A DNA stretch of 64,000 bases from Stratiolaelaps scimitus (lineage: Eukaryota; Arthropoda; Arachnida; Mesostigmata; Laelapidae): positions 2,356,001 to 2,420,000 of the forward strand of contig JABWDB010000004.1 of NCBI GenBank assembly GCA_019614645.1, read 5' to 3'. Shown here one piece after another: positions 26,497 through 40,749 of this stretch (within the stretch, counting starts at the first letter, position 1; each line of letters starts with the position of its first letter). A program made the translations under genes and the position numbers. The notes under the pieces were generated by a model that searched no databases, was not told where the DNA came from, and worked only from the letters and a program-made list of their open reading frames with translations.

Positions 26497-29400
26497 CCAG
26501 TATGACTGAATTCAGCGAACTACGTCGCATTGTCCATAGTTAGACTTTGACAGTATAAACATATTGCACAGTATAGACACATGGACAGTTTTGCATACCG
26601 ACGCCACTGCACGCGGCCGTTCCAAGCGCCATTTTCTAGAACGCCGCTATAGGCCTGTTAGCTGCAAGACTTCGTTTATGAGAGCCAAAAACAGAGCTTT
26701 CCACTTCCTTCCCGTGCCGCTTGCTACTGTTGTCCATTGTCGTTTTGAGATTGCGTCCATTACTTTCTAGCGGGCAGGTATGGCCATTGTTACAACAGCA
26801 ACGCTGACGATTTCGAGGTGGCTTTCGCCAGGCGGGCGAGAATACACGTCACCAGCCTCAGCAGACAAGCATTTGAGGGGGTTTGTTCGTTCTGTTACAG
26901 GGCGAATAGATGGATGACTTTGGGGGCTGCTTGCTAGCGTGCCACCGTGACCTCCTCGCTCGTCTATCTGTCTGTCTGCCATTCCATGAGTCTGTCAGCA
27001 AAATCCAGCTGAGTTTTGTCCGCCTTCTCCTAGAAACAGCGAAGCGACAGCACCGAGGCTCGATAGCCCAGAGGGTGCAGGGCGGAACGTTTAATGAGGC
27101 GCCACAAGAAGGCGCCGATGGCGACAGCTGCAGCAGCAGCTGCTGCAGCAGCAGAAGACCTGGTTCCCGCTGCAGCATAGCAAATGAATACAACACCTCG
27201 CGTCGGCTGACCAGCCGTTAGACAGCCATATCGTGGACATTGAACGGAGCGGAAACCCAGCGCCAAGCGAAAGAAAAAAAAATGAAGAGGAATGAAATAA
27301 AAAGTTCGAAAGCGTAACGGCGTGGTCATCGTCATGTATCGGGGGGGGCTGTCGCAGTAAAGCGTTAACGGAACAGATCATGTCTGCTTCTTAGGGGTCG
27401 TTCAACTATTCATAGAGAAGAACATATCGCGATACGATGGCGAGCACATGAAGCCGATGCTGAGTGACGGACTACTCGCGAGAGACACGAAAGGAATTGC
27501 TGGCCGGCCCCCAATGGTGGGCTATCGATTGTGCGACACCGACACCGTGGGCTGAAGTTGTCGGTCACAGGGCTGAGAGTTGCAGCATGCGAGCGAGCAC
27601 GCACGTACCTGCTATGTACAAAGGCCAGGCTGCATAAAGATAGGAAGCTATTTAGGCGATTTATTCAGATATATATAGGTTCGCAGTATGTGATACACGA
27701 TCGATGTCCAGTCGCTATGACCCGTTGAAACAGCTATAATGTTTCGAAATGTTGTAGCTTCCTCGAATACATACGGACCCATGCCGTTCCCATACATAAT
27801 CTATTCCATGGCTTGTCATGGTTGTGCATTATTTGCAGAAGGCTAACACTCAATGACTGTTGGAGAAATAAATTATGGCTGAAGCGGTTTATCTTCCCGC
27901 CAGGTCGGGAGCCGCACTACTGCGGAGGCAGCATCTCATACCTCGTATGTACTGTATCTATCCCGTGACAGACAGCAACGGACGTGTAGCGCAAAGTAGG
28001 AAAACAAAGTCACACAAGTTCATTTACGAACAGTGATCCCATAATCGAATTACTGGTACCACGTTAACGTATTTGAGATTATATATATATATATGAATAA
28101 TTATCGGTCATATGAATCGCTTTAGCTAAAGGTGAAGCCAGGATGAGAGGACAATAACATTGGCCGGAGCGCAATTACACGTTCTTATCATTAAAGCGTA
28201 TGTATATACAACACAAGCATACATCTGGAGGCTTGTTGTCCGTCGTATCTATTTTCGTAACAATGACTTAATTGAATAAGTGAGTGGATTTACTCATTGT
28301 TCAGTGTCGCTCCTCTGTTTTAATAAGTGTACGCTCTGTTTGACTTTAGGCCTGTTCTCCGCTCTACAGGTCTGTGTATAGTGACGCTTGCACGATAACC
28401 TAGCCGGGTGGGTCTATGTATTCAATACATTGTCATTTGCTTTGTTCACCGAGCCCCACCAAACAGAGCGAGGCGTCTCTATCTACTGCCGCGTCGCTGA
28501 CACGTTCCCGCTGTGGGACAACTTGCACAGCCGACGTCTCGCACGCGCTTTGTTTGTTCATTTGCATGAGAAGCCGGTACGCTGGATATGTTTGCTGGGC
28601 TGTAGTTGGCCTGCTCTATGGAGCTAGGGATGCCTCTCAAAACAAAAGGAGGGTTGTAAATTTGCCAAAATGGCAAACGCAGTCGGTCGATAATGACCCC
28701 GGAGTCCAAAGTTGAACAATCGGTTCCGTTGTTCCCAGAAGGTGTACATAGCGAACACATAGGGGTGTTCCCAACAAGAAACCCTCAGACGTACCCCGCT
28801 GTAAACAGTTCGCTGTTGAAGATACGCACTAGGAGATGCGCAGGTCGCAGTCCGGCCGACTCGTTATGAACTTCGTGAGAAAAGACGACGATGCGAAATG
28901 AGCGATGTAATCATATTTGAGAGTCCGTTCGTACTGAATTGTTGAAATGTGCTCATAGGTCCGGCCTCGACAAGTGTGTGAACAACCGTTGAGATTACCT
29001 GAGATCATGTGCCCCTGAGCCATGCGTGTGAAGCTCGCGTCTAATGCACCTGCAGAGCACGTAAACTATTCTTACACTATATATCACTTATATAATATAT
29101 ATTACATTTCAACAAGAAATATGTACACAACTTAGACTGTCGATTCGAGCTCGTTCAAAGTGACTACATGTTAAAGAAATTTATCCATCATCATTATTGA
29201 AAGATCTGACAATTTTTGTTCGAAGAGCTGATGAACACCTCGCTGAACCGATCAATGACGGGCTTGCTCAGCACTGTGTTACACCACATATTGCTGGCAG
29301 GAGTCTAGCGATCCCACAGGAAGTGACTTTGACATTTCAAGCACGAATAGAAAAAAATGAATGCTCCGAAGCTACTACCATTGTAGTTCATCATAGTTCA

Positions 29401-31404
29401 TCTTGATTCATTTAGACGACAGCTTTGCCAATTTGTCCACCGTCTACGCATTCTGTTTGTTATGCATGTGATTATGATGTGCCGTTTCCTCTGCTGCGCT
29501 GCTCTCTGGTGCTCCGCGACAACACGTTCTGCCGACGTGCCATTCGACGGCGCATAGAGACGCATCGAGACACCAAGCTTATCCTACGCACGGACCCGCT
29601 CACGAAACGCTCATTGTTTGTCGACCACCGGCCCGCCACCATTCATGGGCCGTTGGTGTTTCGTTGCGACCCAGATGGGGCGCAGCTTCTATCCACCCCT
29701 GAACTTTCCGCCCGATCGGAGGAAACCACCAAATGTTCGATGATGATTTGAATTTAACATCGCGGCACGGTGACGAGTGCGTGGACGACAATGCGCAAGT
29801 TCAGACACTGAGACAAATTTCGGATGAATCCGGAAGGGCGGAACAGAAATAGAGTTGTCTGGGGATAGAAACAGTGAGAGAAGAAGAGATTGACAGATTC
29901 ACATCTGCATCTGGTGCTTCTACTGTGACGGCGACGACGGGCGCGCCGACAATGACAATGCGCTTTGCGAACAACATCTCAACCCTTTTTGATTCTTCGT
30001 GTCTTCAGTCATTTTGTCAAATGTTCACTGTTCTCGCAAGCTTCGTGTATCAGTGTTGAATGCTGTTGCTTGTATGTATGTCCATTTGTCTGTTTCTTTG
30101 TTTGTTGGTCGGTCTGTTTGACATGCCCGCGAACGTCCCCGGGCTACGTTCGCTTCGTCGATACGGCTAGCTTGAAGGGGATCGCTCACTCTGCTGGCGA
30201 TTGATGCGTTGTTACTCAAACTGTCGCGGTTGATGGCCAGGTGGTTAGAGATCTAACCAGGCGGCGGGGTACACCTGCCACTCCCGCCGTTCGACTGGCA
30301 GGGAACCCCTGGGCGGACAGAAGCGGCTCTGCACTAGAAGGCAGCAGTGTATCGCAGACACGATGAAATCTGTCGAAAGCGAACGCCGGCCTCAGTAACA
30401 GCCGGCAGCAGCAGTAACCACAGCAATAGCAACAGAAGAGCAGGAGGTGTCATTGCGTTTGTTGTTTAGCTACAACAAACAAATAGTCAGTCACAGATCT
30501 ACTCCGTAGACACAGTAGGAGCACTGTGGCCGTAGATGATCGTAACGTCGAATCGTGGACCCCGTGAATGTAGCAATGGATGAATTGATGTTGGGGACAT
30601 TTATTTCACGCGGATTAGAGATAAATATAAGACATTTCCAAATCTAGGTCCTTGTCATAGTCGTTCCACTAAAACGCCGAAAATAGTATATATATATATA
30701 TTTATATATAGTACACATGTTGTATAACTAATATTCAATGGACAATTTAGGTATATCAGGGCGGTCAAACAGGCTTAATTTACCCGTCATGTAATCGTCA
30801 TGTCATTGATCGTCACAGCCAGCATTTCTCACGCAGCATTTTCTCTCGCTAGTATATGTTGTACGTGATGGCACCACAAAACAAACCTTGAGACGTCGAT
30901 CAATAAGAATATAGATACGTATATCACTGCTACCTGAGCAATAAGCGATTTATGTGAATCACTTACAAATCATCGCAAATAAACACATTCGCCGTTATCC
31001 TATCTAGATGAATACTCCCAATTCTCAAAAGATGATAACATTCTCTGTCGATTTCAATGCGCTGTCCGTCGTACACACTATAATTTGCTATTGCACTTCA
31101 TCGATCGACACCAAGTCGTACCCCGAAACATAACGGGACAATTTCTAACCGCGGATTCTGAAATCGTTCGCCATCTATTTCTTGTTGTCTTGATTATTCT
31201 TCGCTTTTCGCGTTCATGACCACCCGTTGAAGTTTCAAACGGTGAATGGTGACATGTCTCGATTCGTTTGTGAACAGCATCACATTACTAACATATTGTG
31301 CCGTTATCATGAAAATGCGGTTCTCGACAATATCACTATAATAATAGTAATAATTCTCATAATTATTCACATTGATGGCGTGGATATGTCGCCTGAAAGT
31401 CTCA

Positions 31405-31408
<4 letters not shown>

Positions 31409-31441
<33 letters not shown>
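31409..31441. repeat. (TA)n microsatellite
   Basis: An uninterrupted TA run of about 33 bp. Confidence 0.95.
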
Positions 31442-31442
<1 letters not shown>

Positions 31443-32505
31443 CGCAACAGGTCTATATGTTGCGTTAATCCAATGTTTCATTTTGTCGAAAAAGTAAAGC
31501 TGAAAAGGTGTCCCAGGCAGCCGACTGTGTACGTGTGTTCGTTGTGAACGTCGACGTGAAACGAAGTTTAACGCTATATCACAACAACAGCAATAACAAC
31601 AACAGCAGCGATGTCAGCCTAACTCAAACTGAAAGCGACGAAATTGCTCACGGCCACCACCGTCTTCGGATATTGGCATCGGTGGAGCTAACCCATTACG
31701 CCACATTGTGGACGACAAGCAACTGCAACTCAACGCTCCAGTTACTTTTAGCGGGAGGTAAACCAATTCTTTGCCGACTCGTTCATCCGGTACTTTCCTG
31801 GTACAAAGCGTCGAAGACTGCGTCGTTATATCCACCAGTGATGTATATATATATATGTGTGCCTTACGGAAGAAGGGCTATTGTTTTAAGAGCTGCTTTA
31901 CAAGCGGGTGCGCACAGGCCGGATTCGCAACTCGGCTCGCCCCGACCTAGTACGAGGCCGGATATATGTTTGTATCCTATCATCTTGCTCACATAAGTAT
32001 CTTCGCAGAACATAAGTAAAGCGAATTTCAATTCGGATGAGACGGAGTGTCCCTTGAAAGAGCACTATTATACATTGCGTACATTGCAGTGGAGCCGAGA
32101 TGTCTCAGAATGCTTCGTTTACATGTGTCTTTCCCAAGTACCGAAATCTCCCAGAACCAGTGTGCACCGACAAGCGTGCGATTTGCAGGACTATGAGGCA
32201 AAATAAAGTGAAAAAATCTGATTGTCCACATTCGTGCGGTTAAGAGCTATCCAATTTAGAGAAGAGCTCGCTCATGTGAAGTCAAACGAAACATTCATTG
32301 ATAAACCAATGACATAATATTATAATAACACCACTACCGGACCTCTCCTCTCGAGACCGCATTCTAGTCCGAGTCTTCCGATTTTCAAGCACAATCATTG
32401 GGCTTCCGTGTAATCATTGTATATTTCCTATCGGCCAGTTTATAAGTAGATCATTCTAAGCACTGCTTCAAACTGACGAGAAGCACTTGACCAACCCATT
32501 AACTC

Positions 32506-32536
32506 ATTGCCGGTGCGACACTCCCGCACCGGCAAT
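32506..32536. other. Perfect 12 bp GC-rich hairpin
   Basis: ATTGCCGGTGCG (32506-32517) and CGCACCGGCAAT (32525-32536) are exact reverse complements around a 7-base loop. A weaker outer pairing, CCATTAA upstream with TTAATGG downstream, could enclose it. The stem is too short for a typical animal pre-miRNA. No function is assigned. Confidence 0.7.
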
Positions 32537-35500
32537 ATGATCTGGATATTATGGGAGCGCTTAATGGTGCCGAGTTGTTGAGAGGCTCTATAATGGGCTA
32601 AGAAGACGCTACCGAGAGCGAGATCTTGGGCGGGGGGGGGCAAGAGTATCCAACGTTAATGATTTTTATACAATCCTCGGCTACCTTGCCGGCTCTACAG
32701 CAGATTGAACAGCAGCGCGGGTGCAGCACCAGATCGAACGGCGCTTGCAAATCGTCGTTATCGTTGTCACTTGCCGTGCTGCTCCACTTGACAAAACTGT
32801 GCCTTGTTTTTGTCAAGTCCTTGTAGTCATGTAGGCTAGCGAAATGCGCTGGCAGAGCAGCAGAAGCAATAAACGCTCGAAGACGGCAGAGAAAAACGTC
32901 AGCCGACCGACTGCCGGTGTGACGTTGCTCGCGAACTTTACCTCCTACTTTCGCTGCTTTGTTGTTTTTATTTTTATTATTGTCGTTACGCTTATGCGAG
33001 GTTCTACCGGGGTTAATGGATCACCAATACAATTGGGAGAAGGTCGATATTTCGGCGAGCACTCGCTGCTCTTGTGCGAGGAGGTGGCGCTAGTTTACGC
33101 CGCGCTTAAACGAAGTGGGTGGCCATAGCATTTCGGCTGATCATATCACTTGGCGGAATCGGCCTCGTCGCTATTAAACGCAATGGGCCTCACGCCAATG
33201 ACGATTGTATCTATTGCTTTTTGTATGTCATACAATGGTTGTATGATTAATTCGTGACAGCTGTAGGTGAACAGTATCTGGATGACGCTGAACGAATAAC
33301 GCTGATGATCGAACTGTTATAGCGTCTGACGCCAACGCCTCGGATTTGAGAGCGTTGGTTAATCACGTCAGAGACATCGCGTAGGCATTTGTGGCTGTAC
33401 TGAAAATGTGTAATGATGATATTACTATCAGTGAATACTATTTCATGCACCTATAGTATAGGAGACACTGAAGGAGAAGCGTCGCAACACTAAGTTTGCC
33501 TGGGTAATAACTACATATATATATATATATAGATGGCATCATCGGTTCTCGCCGCGCGCCTACCGTCTTCGAGAAGCTGCAGAACTACCCGAACTTGAAC
33601 GGCTGATGACATATGCGATTATATAGGACGCAGGTGACGAGCTGCAACTCTATGGCCAGTGAAGTATCATCGTATTTTTGAAGAGTGTGTCCACATGGTC
33701 TGCGAGTGTTTCCACGTCCGATGACACCCGCTATTTGAAATCGGCTACAAAAAGCTTGTATTATACAAATATGATAACATGATAATACTGTTTGTGTCGG
33801 TTCCGATGAAAGCTGTCAAAACAACGTGAACGTGTGAAGTAAATATTGTTGGCCGGGGATTGGCGTACCACCATGTGATCGGCGCCCTATCCAAAAGCTT
33901 ACCAATTCTATCTACCATATTAAAGCTGACTACAGATAGAGTAATGATATGAGTGTCCGCGTCCAATATTCGCCGATTCACCCAACAGTACAGAGACTAC
34001 AATAATAATGTTCTTGTTTCTTTGTAATTCAACATATTGGATTGACTCGACCCATTTTTCTCAGTCGTACTCTTCTAAACAGCTATCCAGTTATACACTT
34101 ACCTTGAGTCGTGCAACTTCTACAAACGCGGGGTGGGAGGGGCGGATTGCCGGAGGAGACCGGTCTCGTTAACCATACCAGTATCGTAACTTGAACGAAA
34201 GTCGCTTAGCTGCTACCACGCAAAGGCTACATATTGCATTCAGCACGGTCTGCGCATCGCGGAGAATAAGTTCCATTATGCCGTTATGCGCGCCCGCCAA
34301 GCGATATAAATGGAAGCAGATATTTGCATGACAAATTGCTGCGAGCACGTGGTACGTGGCATCGAAACATGACAACGAAAGTCAGCATTATGTCAGAGAC
34401 ACTGCGTCCCTCGTGGATTTTGTCTATTAATCGTAAAAACAGCAGTTGACAATGCTGCCTAGGAGAGACGACGTGGTTTTTGCAACCGCTTCTCTGGTTG
34501 GTCGACGCCGGCAAATGGCCAAATATCACAACGAAATAACCGTTGATCAGGTTTTTATTTGTTGCCAATGTGTGGTGACACGTTTTGTGTCGTTCAAAAT
34601 GAATCGTCGCTGAAAGCCTTCAACCGTCCAGTAGCTAGTTTGTCAAAGCTTCGCGCGGAATATTCTGGTCTGTGGGATATATAGACTGCCGCCGATGGGG
34701 CAGTCTAGTCACGGATATTCTCACAGTGAACGAAATACATTAGACGTATTTGGCGAAACTTGTACTCAGTGAGTAAAGCACTGATCAACTAACTACATTG
34801 GGTTGCTAGTTACTATCAATGTATATTGATATAATACGGGACATATTGTACGGTGAAGGCGCGAGCTTTGGGTGTCCTGATTTCGAATTGCTGACAAAAA
34901 CTGTATAGCTTTCCTATTCTCTAGCACTTAGGACTTTGATTTTGGGTACTTCACAACGTCTCAGGGTCGCTTTGGCATGAGATAGCTCCCGCGGAGGTGG
35001 AGGCCTCCCCATTAGATACAGTAGTTCCATAGACTGCGGAATAGAAGCAAGTAGAAATAGCCTTGACCGACATCGTCAGAGGTGGCTAGTCGCCGACATG
35101 CCTCTACGACGCCGCTCGCAGCCAGCGGAGAAGAGTTCATGAAAAGATTGCTTATCTACTTAATGTTTATGGGGTTCTTGCCGTTCCCCGTTATGTCGCG
35201 TTGTTTTTCGTTGTTGTTTTGACGGTGGCTAAGGTCTACAATGAGCAATTTTCACTTTGCAAGCTGTATCGAATTAATCGAATGATCGTTACAAACCTCA
35301 TCCAACTAGTTGATGATTGAGGTGGAGTAGTCCCCGAGGGAATGCTGAATCGTTTAGCTGAACCCCACATGGTATCAAGGATACTGAATGGACTATCCAA
35401 CGTTGGTAGCAGATATTGGCCCAAAGGAACAACGTACTGTTAATGTGCCTTATTTTGACAATAGAGGAATTATAGTAAAAGCGATCTGCAGGTTAGTTCT

Positions 35501-35689
35501 ACCTTCTGCTTACCTTAGGCTAGGTTTCGCCTCTATCCCAATACCAATGCACGGTGCCCGTTCAACTACGGCCGACGTCAAGACGTGAGGCAGGATGAAG
35601 CGAAGGATGACCACCGTTGGGATACTGTAACAATCGGTTATAATAATAGATGGCTGGCTTTTACACTGCTACTGGTAACGTAAATTTTC

Positions 35690-35760
35690 CGGACTTGCTA
35701 ACAGCCAATATTCAACGTCGACGGTACAACTGCTTTCGGCATTGCTTCATAAGACAGACG
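35690..35760 (-). mobile_element. SINE 3' tail fragment
   Basis: The reverse complement contains TTATGAAGCAATGCCGAAAG followed by TACCGTCGACGTTGAATATTGG. This matches the tail of the SINE at 62676-62870 (TTATGAAGCAATGCCGAAAG, then ACGTTAAATGTTGGCTG) with small changes. The tRNA-like head is missing. It lies about 60 bp from a long TA/TG tract. Confidence 0.6.
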
Positions 35761-35821
35761 CCTACCATTACAACAAGCACCAATAGCACTAATAATACTA
35801 ATATTACCGCTGTTGCTAAGG

Positions 35822-35878
<57 letters not shown>
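35822..35878. repeat. (TA)n(TG)n microsatellite
   Basis: About 29 bp of TA runs straight into about 28 bp of TG. Confidence 0.95.
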
Positions 35879-35879
<1 letters not shown>

Positions 35880-37734
35880 CATACATCATACGATGCGCCT
35901 GAGGCGTTTCGTCGCTACAACACTGATAAAACATTGATATATTTGTTATCATGATGCACTACACTTTTCAAAACTCTCAGTTTCATTTGATAATGAATAC
36001 CTACATGAAACATTATGACTCGAAGCCAGTGAGCGTTCATTGATCAGACATATCTAACGGAAAAGATCAACGCTATCTCGATTTACGATGGCCCAGACTT
36101 ACAGCAGTGGTAGAACACTGCTTTAGTTGTGGTCAGTGTCCACATTCGATGTTGTCAATAGTAGTATAGTGAATTCACACATCGTGAGATCAGACACTGG
36201 GAAAAAAAGGTGTATTTTACCAATTTGGATGACGAAGGCGACTAACGAATCGAATTAATGTTGTCCAATACATTCGTTGAGTTATGGTACTTAATGAACT
36301 ACTCTGGAAGTGAACGTTGAACATAGCACTAGATGAAAAATCTCGTGTGTTGTGTGTTTGCTTGGTGCTTGATTCCACCGTAATTATACTGCCCACTAAT
36401 TATCAAGATGCATCTGGTTGTTGGTGACTAAACGTAAAGTGATATCACACATGTGAGAATACATTATCACATTATTATACATGGCGACATTGTATTATAC
36501 CTGCCCTGTAGCGCCATTTGTGAACGACAAGCTACCTCGGGTCAAAATCATAATCTGCCACTATCATATAACTAACGCTCGCCATCTTGTCTGCCCCCAA
36601 AACACACCGACAGTATCCAGCCCGTAGTGGCTCAAGGTGAAACTGTCTAAAGAGATCGAACGAAAAATGAGGGAAAAACTGGAGCCTGAAAATGATGACT
36701 CGTGATCCGTCGTTGACTCTGGTATAGAAATTCGGCAGTCAGCCGAGGGGTGGGTCGGTGGCAAGTGGTGCCAACAGTAATAATGATAGAGCAGTGTGAT
36801 TACAATTTCACTAGGACATATCGACAGCGGCGGGTATTGACTTTTTGTCCGTTGTCTTTTCGATATTTGTCTACGGAGTATCCCACTCCGTCTCGCTGCG
36901 CCTCTTGCCGAACGTCACATCCACCGGTACCAGCAGCACGCGGTCGCAGCAGACACTTGCACTTACATCTATTATATAATATGGGAAGAAAGTTTGAGCA
37001 GTCACAAATCGATATAATCGCTTTTCGCCCGCTTATGTTGGCGTCATCACTGTCCGTTGCAGAATCGCTTGCGCTAACGTTGAACACGTTGTGATGTCGT
37101 AGTAAGATAACAATGTGAAATAAAATCACAAAGTATCCCGCACACGCCACACACACACGCACCCAGAATGGTGTGCGTTTTTAACGCAGAGAGCAAAAAA
37201 AAATCTGGAGTCAACCTTATCATCAAGTAGGCGACAAATGTCATTCATTGTCCAGTGAAGATGTCTGCTGAGCGAATGACAAAACCGGCCGAACAGGTTT
37301 TTTTTTATTTGTGTTAACAGCTAAAATACCTGTACACCTTTATATATGTATCGACCGAAAAGTTACAAACGCAATGTTTGTGCGTGCTCAGCAAATACTT
37401 CGTGTCCAGTGTGCGCGTTCCGTTTTGCATCGATATCGTGAGTGAGCCTCGCTGTGGGGATGGCAACGACAACATATCACGATCACATATTCTGTCTGTG
37501 TCGAAGCGGGCATATATGTGTTCACTGATCAATACTTTGATATTAATCATTTATATCAAAGTATCTGTATGACTGAGTGATCTTTGTAGAAGAATAGAGA
37601 TAATATACTTACGTTATATCTTTTATTTTTTGTTTATTATAACAACAAATAATAATATAACGAATAATTTATTCGCTATTTCAATTATGGTCAAATCGTG
37701 TATCACTCGTATCAAATGAAATGGATAGTAATTT

Positions 37735-37748
37735 CCCCCCCCCCCCCC
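37735..37748. repeat. Poly-C run
   Basis: Fourteen consecutive C residues, unusual in this AT-rich setting and able to form G-quadruplex-like or i-motif structures. Confidence 0.9.
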
Positions 37749-37924
37749 GGGATCGATTGCGTCCTCAGGTATCTGACTAGCGCCAAAGCAATGCTTGTTG
37801 ACTCTGCGAGGTGTAGTATTATACTGAACGTACTAGGTTAACGCCCAACTGATAACTAGAAAGAAATCGCCGTAATTGCACGGGGTAAATGAAGCCGAAG
37901 CTATATATTCGTTATTGGTGAAAA

Positions 37925-37969
37925 CTGTTGTTGTTGTTGTTGTTGCTGCTGCTGCTGCTGTTGTTGCTG
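37925..37969. repeat. (TTG)n(CTG)n trinucleotide repeat
   Basis: A run of GTT units changes to GCT units and back. It is non-coding here because no frame extends through it with a domain or splice signal. Confidence 0.9.
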
Positions 37970-38743
37970 TGTTTTAATTGCGTAACATCTTCAGCATATC
38001 CATCAGCTTGTTTGCTAGATAAATAACACAACAGTATCTACACATACTGTAGCCAGTGAAAGGCACAAGCATTGCTGCGAATCGTCGAATTTGTTGTTGG
38101 TTTGATCTTGCAGAACAGCGGTTTCAACACAACGCGTTACTACCCACGATTGTATCATTTCAAATACTCTCCTAAACATAATACTTACATGCAGTGGAGC
38201 ACGTACGTTCATATGGATACATATAATTATGCATGTACGTCGCGAAATTATATATATATATATATATAATATATAGCATATAGACAATGCGTGCTACACT
38301 CGTCCAAGTCACCATCTCCCCTGTGGCCTTTCCCCCGTTGTCGCTGCGACACTAGAAACACTATACGGCTACAGCATAGTGTGAGAACATAGCAAGTGGT
38401 GCTGTAGCCGACATCGCGGCGACTCACGCAGTATCTAGCGAATCTGCGACAAAATGAAAAGATATCAGGGGCGGAATGGATTATATAATATATATATATA
38501 TACAAAATGGGAGCCTTACACGCACAAGCACACATCTGGCTGTGCGACGGGCCATGCTTCATAATGTGTATTGTATGTGGCTAGCGAGCTAGACAGCAGG
38601 CGAGCATGTCATCCATGCAGCGCAGCTCGCCACCGAATCCGCTGCTCCTGTTGTTGTCGTCGTCGTCGTCGTCGCTCTTACGAAAGTGCAAGAAAGCGAA
38701 AGTTCGTCGAGTTGTTTATTACGTATTGTTGTCCTATGCTGTT

Positions 38744-38746
<3 letters not shown>

Positions 38747-38793
<47 letters not shown>

Positions 38794-38794
38794 A
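38747..38794. repeat. (TA)n microsatellite
   Basis: A TA run of about 48 bp with one extra T. Confidence 0.95.
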
Positions 38795-40749
38795 GACACA
38801 TAGCTGCATAGATCCGGTAGATACAGCTGCGACCGTTGCGGGCGGCGCTCTTATTGCCGTTATTGATACGGTCGGAGAAGAAAGATATATATATATATAT
38901 ATGATGGCATGCTCACCCTACTGATGTTGGTGGTGTTCGAACGCCCTTCCGGTGCGGGCTGTGCTGGTGCAGCCCCGAATGACGAACGGAGCAGGCCATA
39001 GCCGCCACAGTAGAACCGGTAGGGGCGGCGGCGGCGGTAGCACCAAAGGGAGACGCCAGGGCCACGAAGGAGTTAAGTGACGATGTCAAGCCGCAAATGA
39101 TCAGCCTCTATCGTCCAACGCAACAGGAATCATCGAGGCGAACGCGACCAACGAAAAATTAGCTGGTCACACAGGTTTTCTTTCTCATCGTAGTCGTAAC
39201 CGACTGCTGCCGTGTGTGGGAGTATACACATGATTATAGTGTACCATTATTATTGTTATTATTATCATTACAATCGAGCTTTTCTATTAGATTTCTTGGT
39301 AAAATGCAGTTGTCGAAATCATAGCGGTGTACCTCGGTTTGAATCATGTAACATGCATAATATGCTAATCACGCTTATCATTATTGACTGGTATCACTGT
39401 ATACTGTATATGTATGTCAACAGCGGCGGATTTTCATCATTTACTAGAGATGTCCACGTATACTTTTAAAATCCCTCATAGCATTATAATGAGAATAATA
39501 TTGTATTGTTATTATATGTCTATCCATTTCTAAATGTATGTAACTATGCGGTTCATGTGTATACAGATAGCTAATTAAGCTAAGCTTTTAACGCTACTAA
39601 GCTTTTAAGCCACCGGCAGCCTTGGCCCACGTACTAGTGGGCTACCATCTTCGTTCATTGTTGATACGTTGTCGTTCTGTGGCGGTCCGTACGGCCGCGT
39701 GCAATAGTATGGATTGCACGCAGCTTCTGGCAATGCACGTGCATAAGCATCTCTTTTGACCTCGGCGTTATCGGAGCGACGATGTGCTCTCGGTCATTAT
39801 TACACTTGAGGCCGACAACACAGTGTCTCATAGCGAATGTGAAGAGGTGATTTCGATCGTTCGTCGAAATTACCGTTCGTAATGACGCGTGGATCTCGAT
39901 CGATCCTTCTCGCTGACAGAGGCGGCGATCTCCACGAGTGACCACAGAGGCAAGATACCACGGTATCTCCTCGTATCAAGCCATAAACGTGACGACGGTA
40001 ACAGATAATAACGTAACCCTTAGGGGTGATATGCACCAATGAGGCTTGTGGGATGAAGATTAGGTATCACATTATTATTACTGTTTTTCCATACAAAACT
40101 TGTTGACAGTCTGAGCTGTTCCGCTGATGCCGCCGGCTGTATCCACGTTCGTGATTCATGCGTAATTTGCATCCGATGGCCTTGCCCTTGGCGGGAATAT
40201 CATCTAGCAACTTAGATGCATACAAACACGACAGCCCGTAGGGACAGCAGCCCATGCAAACTACCGTTCATGTGAATGCCCGCACAGGAACACAACAACG
40301 AAAAACAGTCGGAACGACGTTGACACTTAGACGCGATGGCAACGAGTGTCGGCATTCAGGGCCTTATAGCCGAGTGTGCACATATTGGCAACATAACAGC
40401 GATGCTTAAGTCAGTCACGTTTTGGTGGACTTGCTGCTTATGGTCATTACGAGGATAGTTAGCTAATAATTGCTTGGCCGTTTTTTTGGTAGCGAGGAGA
40501 GAGTTCGCTGTTGCTCTCTGCTAAAGCGAATCAGTCAAGTGGATTCACTTGAGTCAAGTGAATTCCCCCCATCTAATTTGGCCCTCAGAAAGACAAACGC
40601 TTGGGGAGATACGCTCATGCATGTGGATTCACCCGGACACCGGCGGTTACAGGACCACCTATAATTTCGGTAAACCAGCACGAAGCTTCTAGAGAATGAA
40701 GGGTTCAATGGAGAGGCTGGCAAGCGAATATTATAGGAGCGGGATAACA

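Larger units (their letters stand above)
22301..35689. other. Gene A intron 1, part 2
   Basis: Mostly AT-rich with no supported exon. It holds TA tracts (25537-25578, 26461-26492, 30688-30710, 31409-31441, 33512-33532), a weak reverse-transcriptase-like frame on the minus strand (23753-23941), a minus-strand B box at 26425-26435 and a perfect hairpin at 32506-32536. A GC-richer block at 26.8-27.6 kb has CAG/CTG palindromes near 27125-27150. Short frames elsewhere show no domains. Confidence 0.5.
35879..40749. other. Gene A intron 1, part 3
   Basis: No exon supported. It holds a 14-base C run (37735-37748), a GTT/GCT tract (37925-37969) and TA tracts (38247-38279, 38480-38503, 38747-38794, 38884-38902). 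A GC-rich patch with GCG repeats lies near 39020-39045. Confidence 0.5.

Noticed and set aside
29197..29406. 69-codon frame with protein-like composition
   Set aside because: Looks balanced by eye but is short, has no recognisable motif and no compatible splice partner in the gene A frame.
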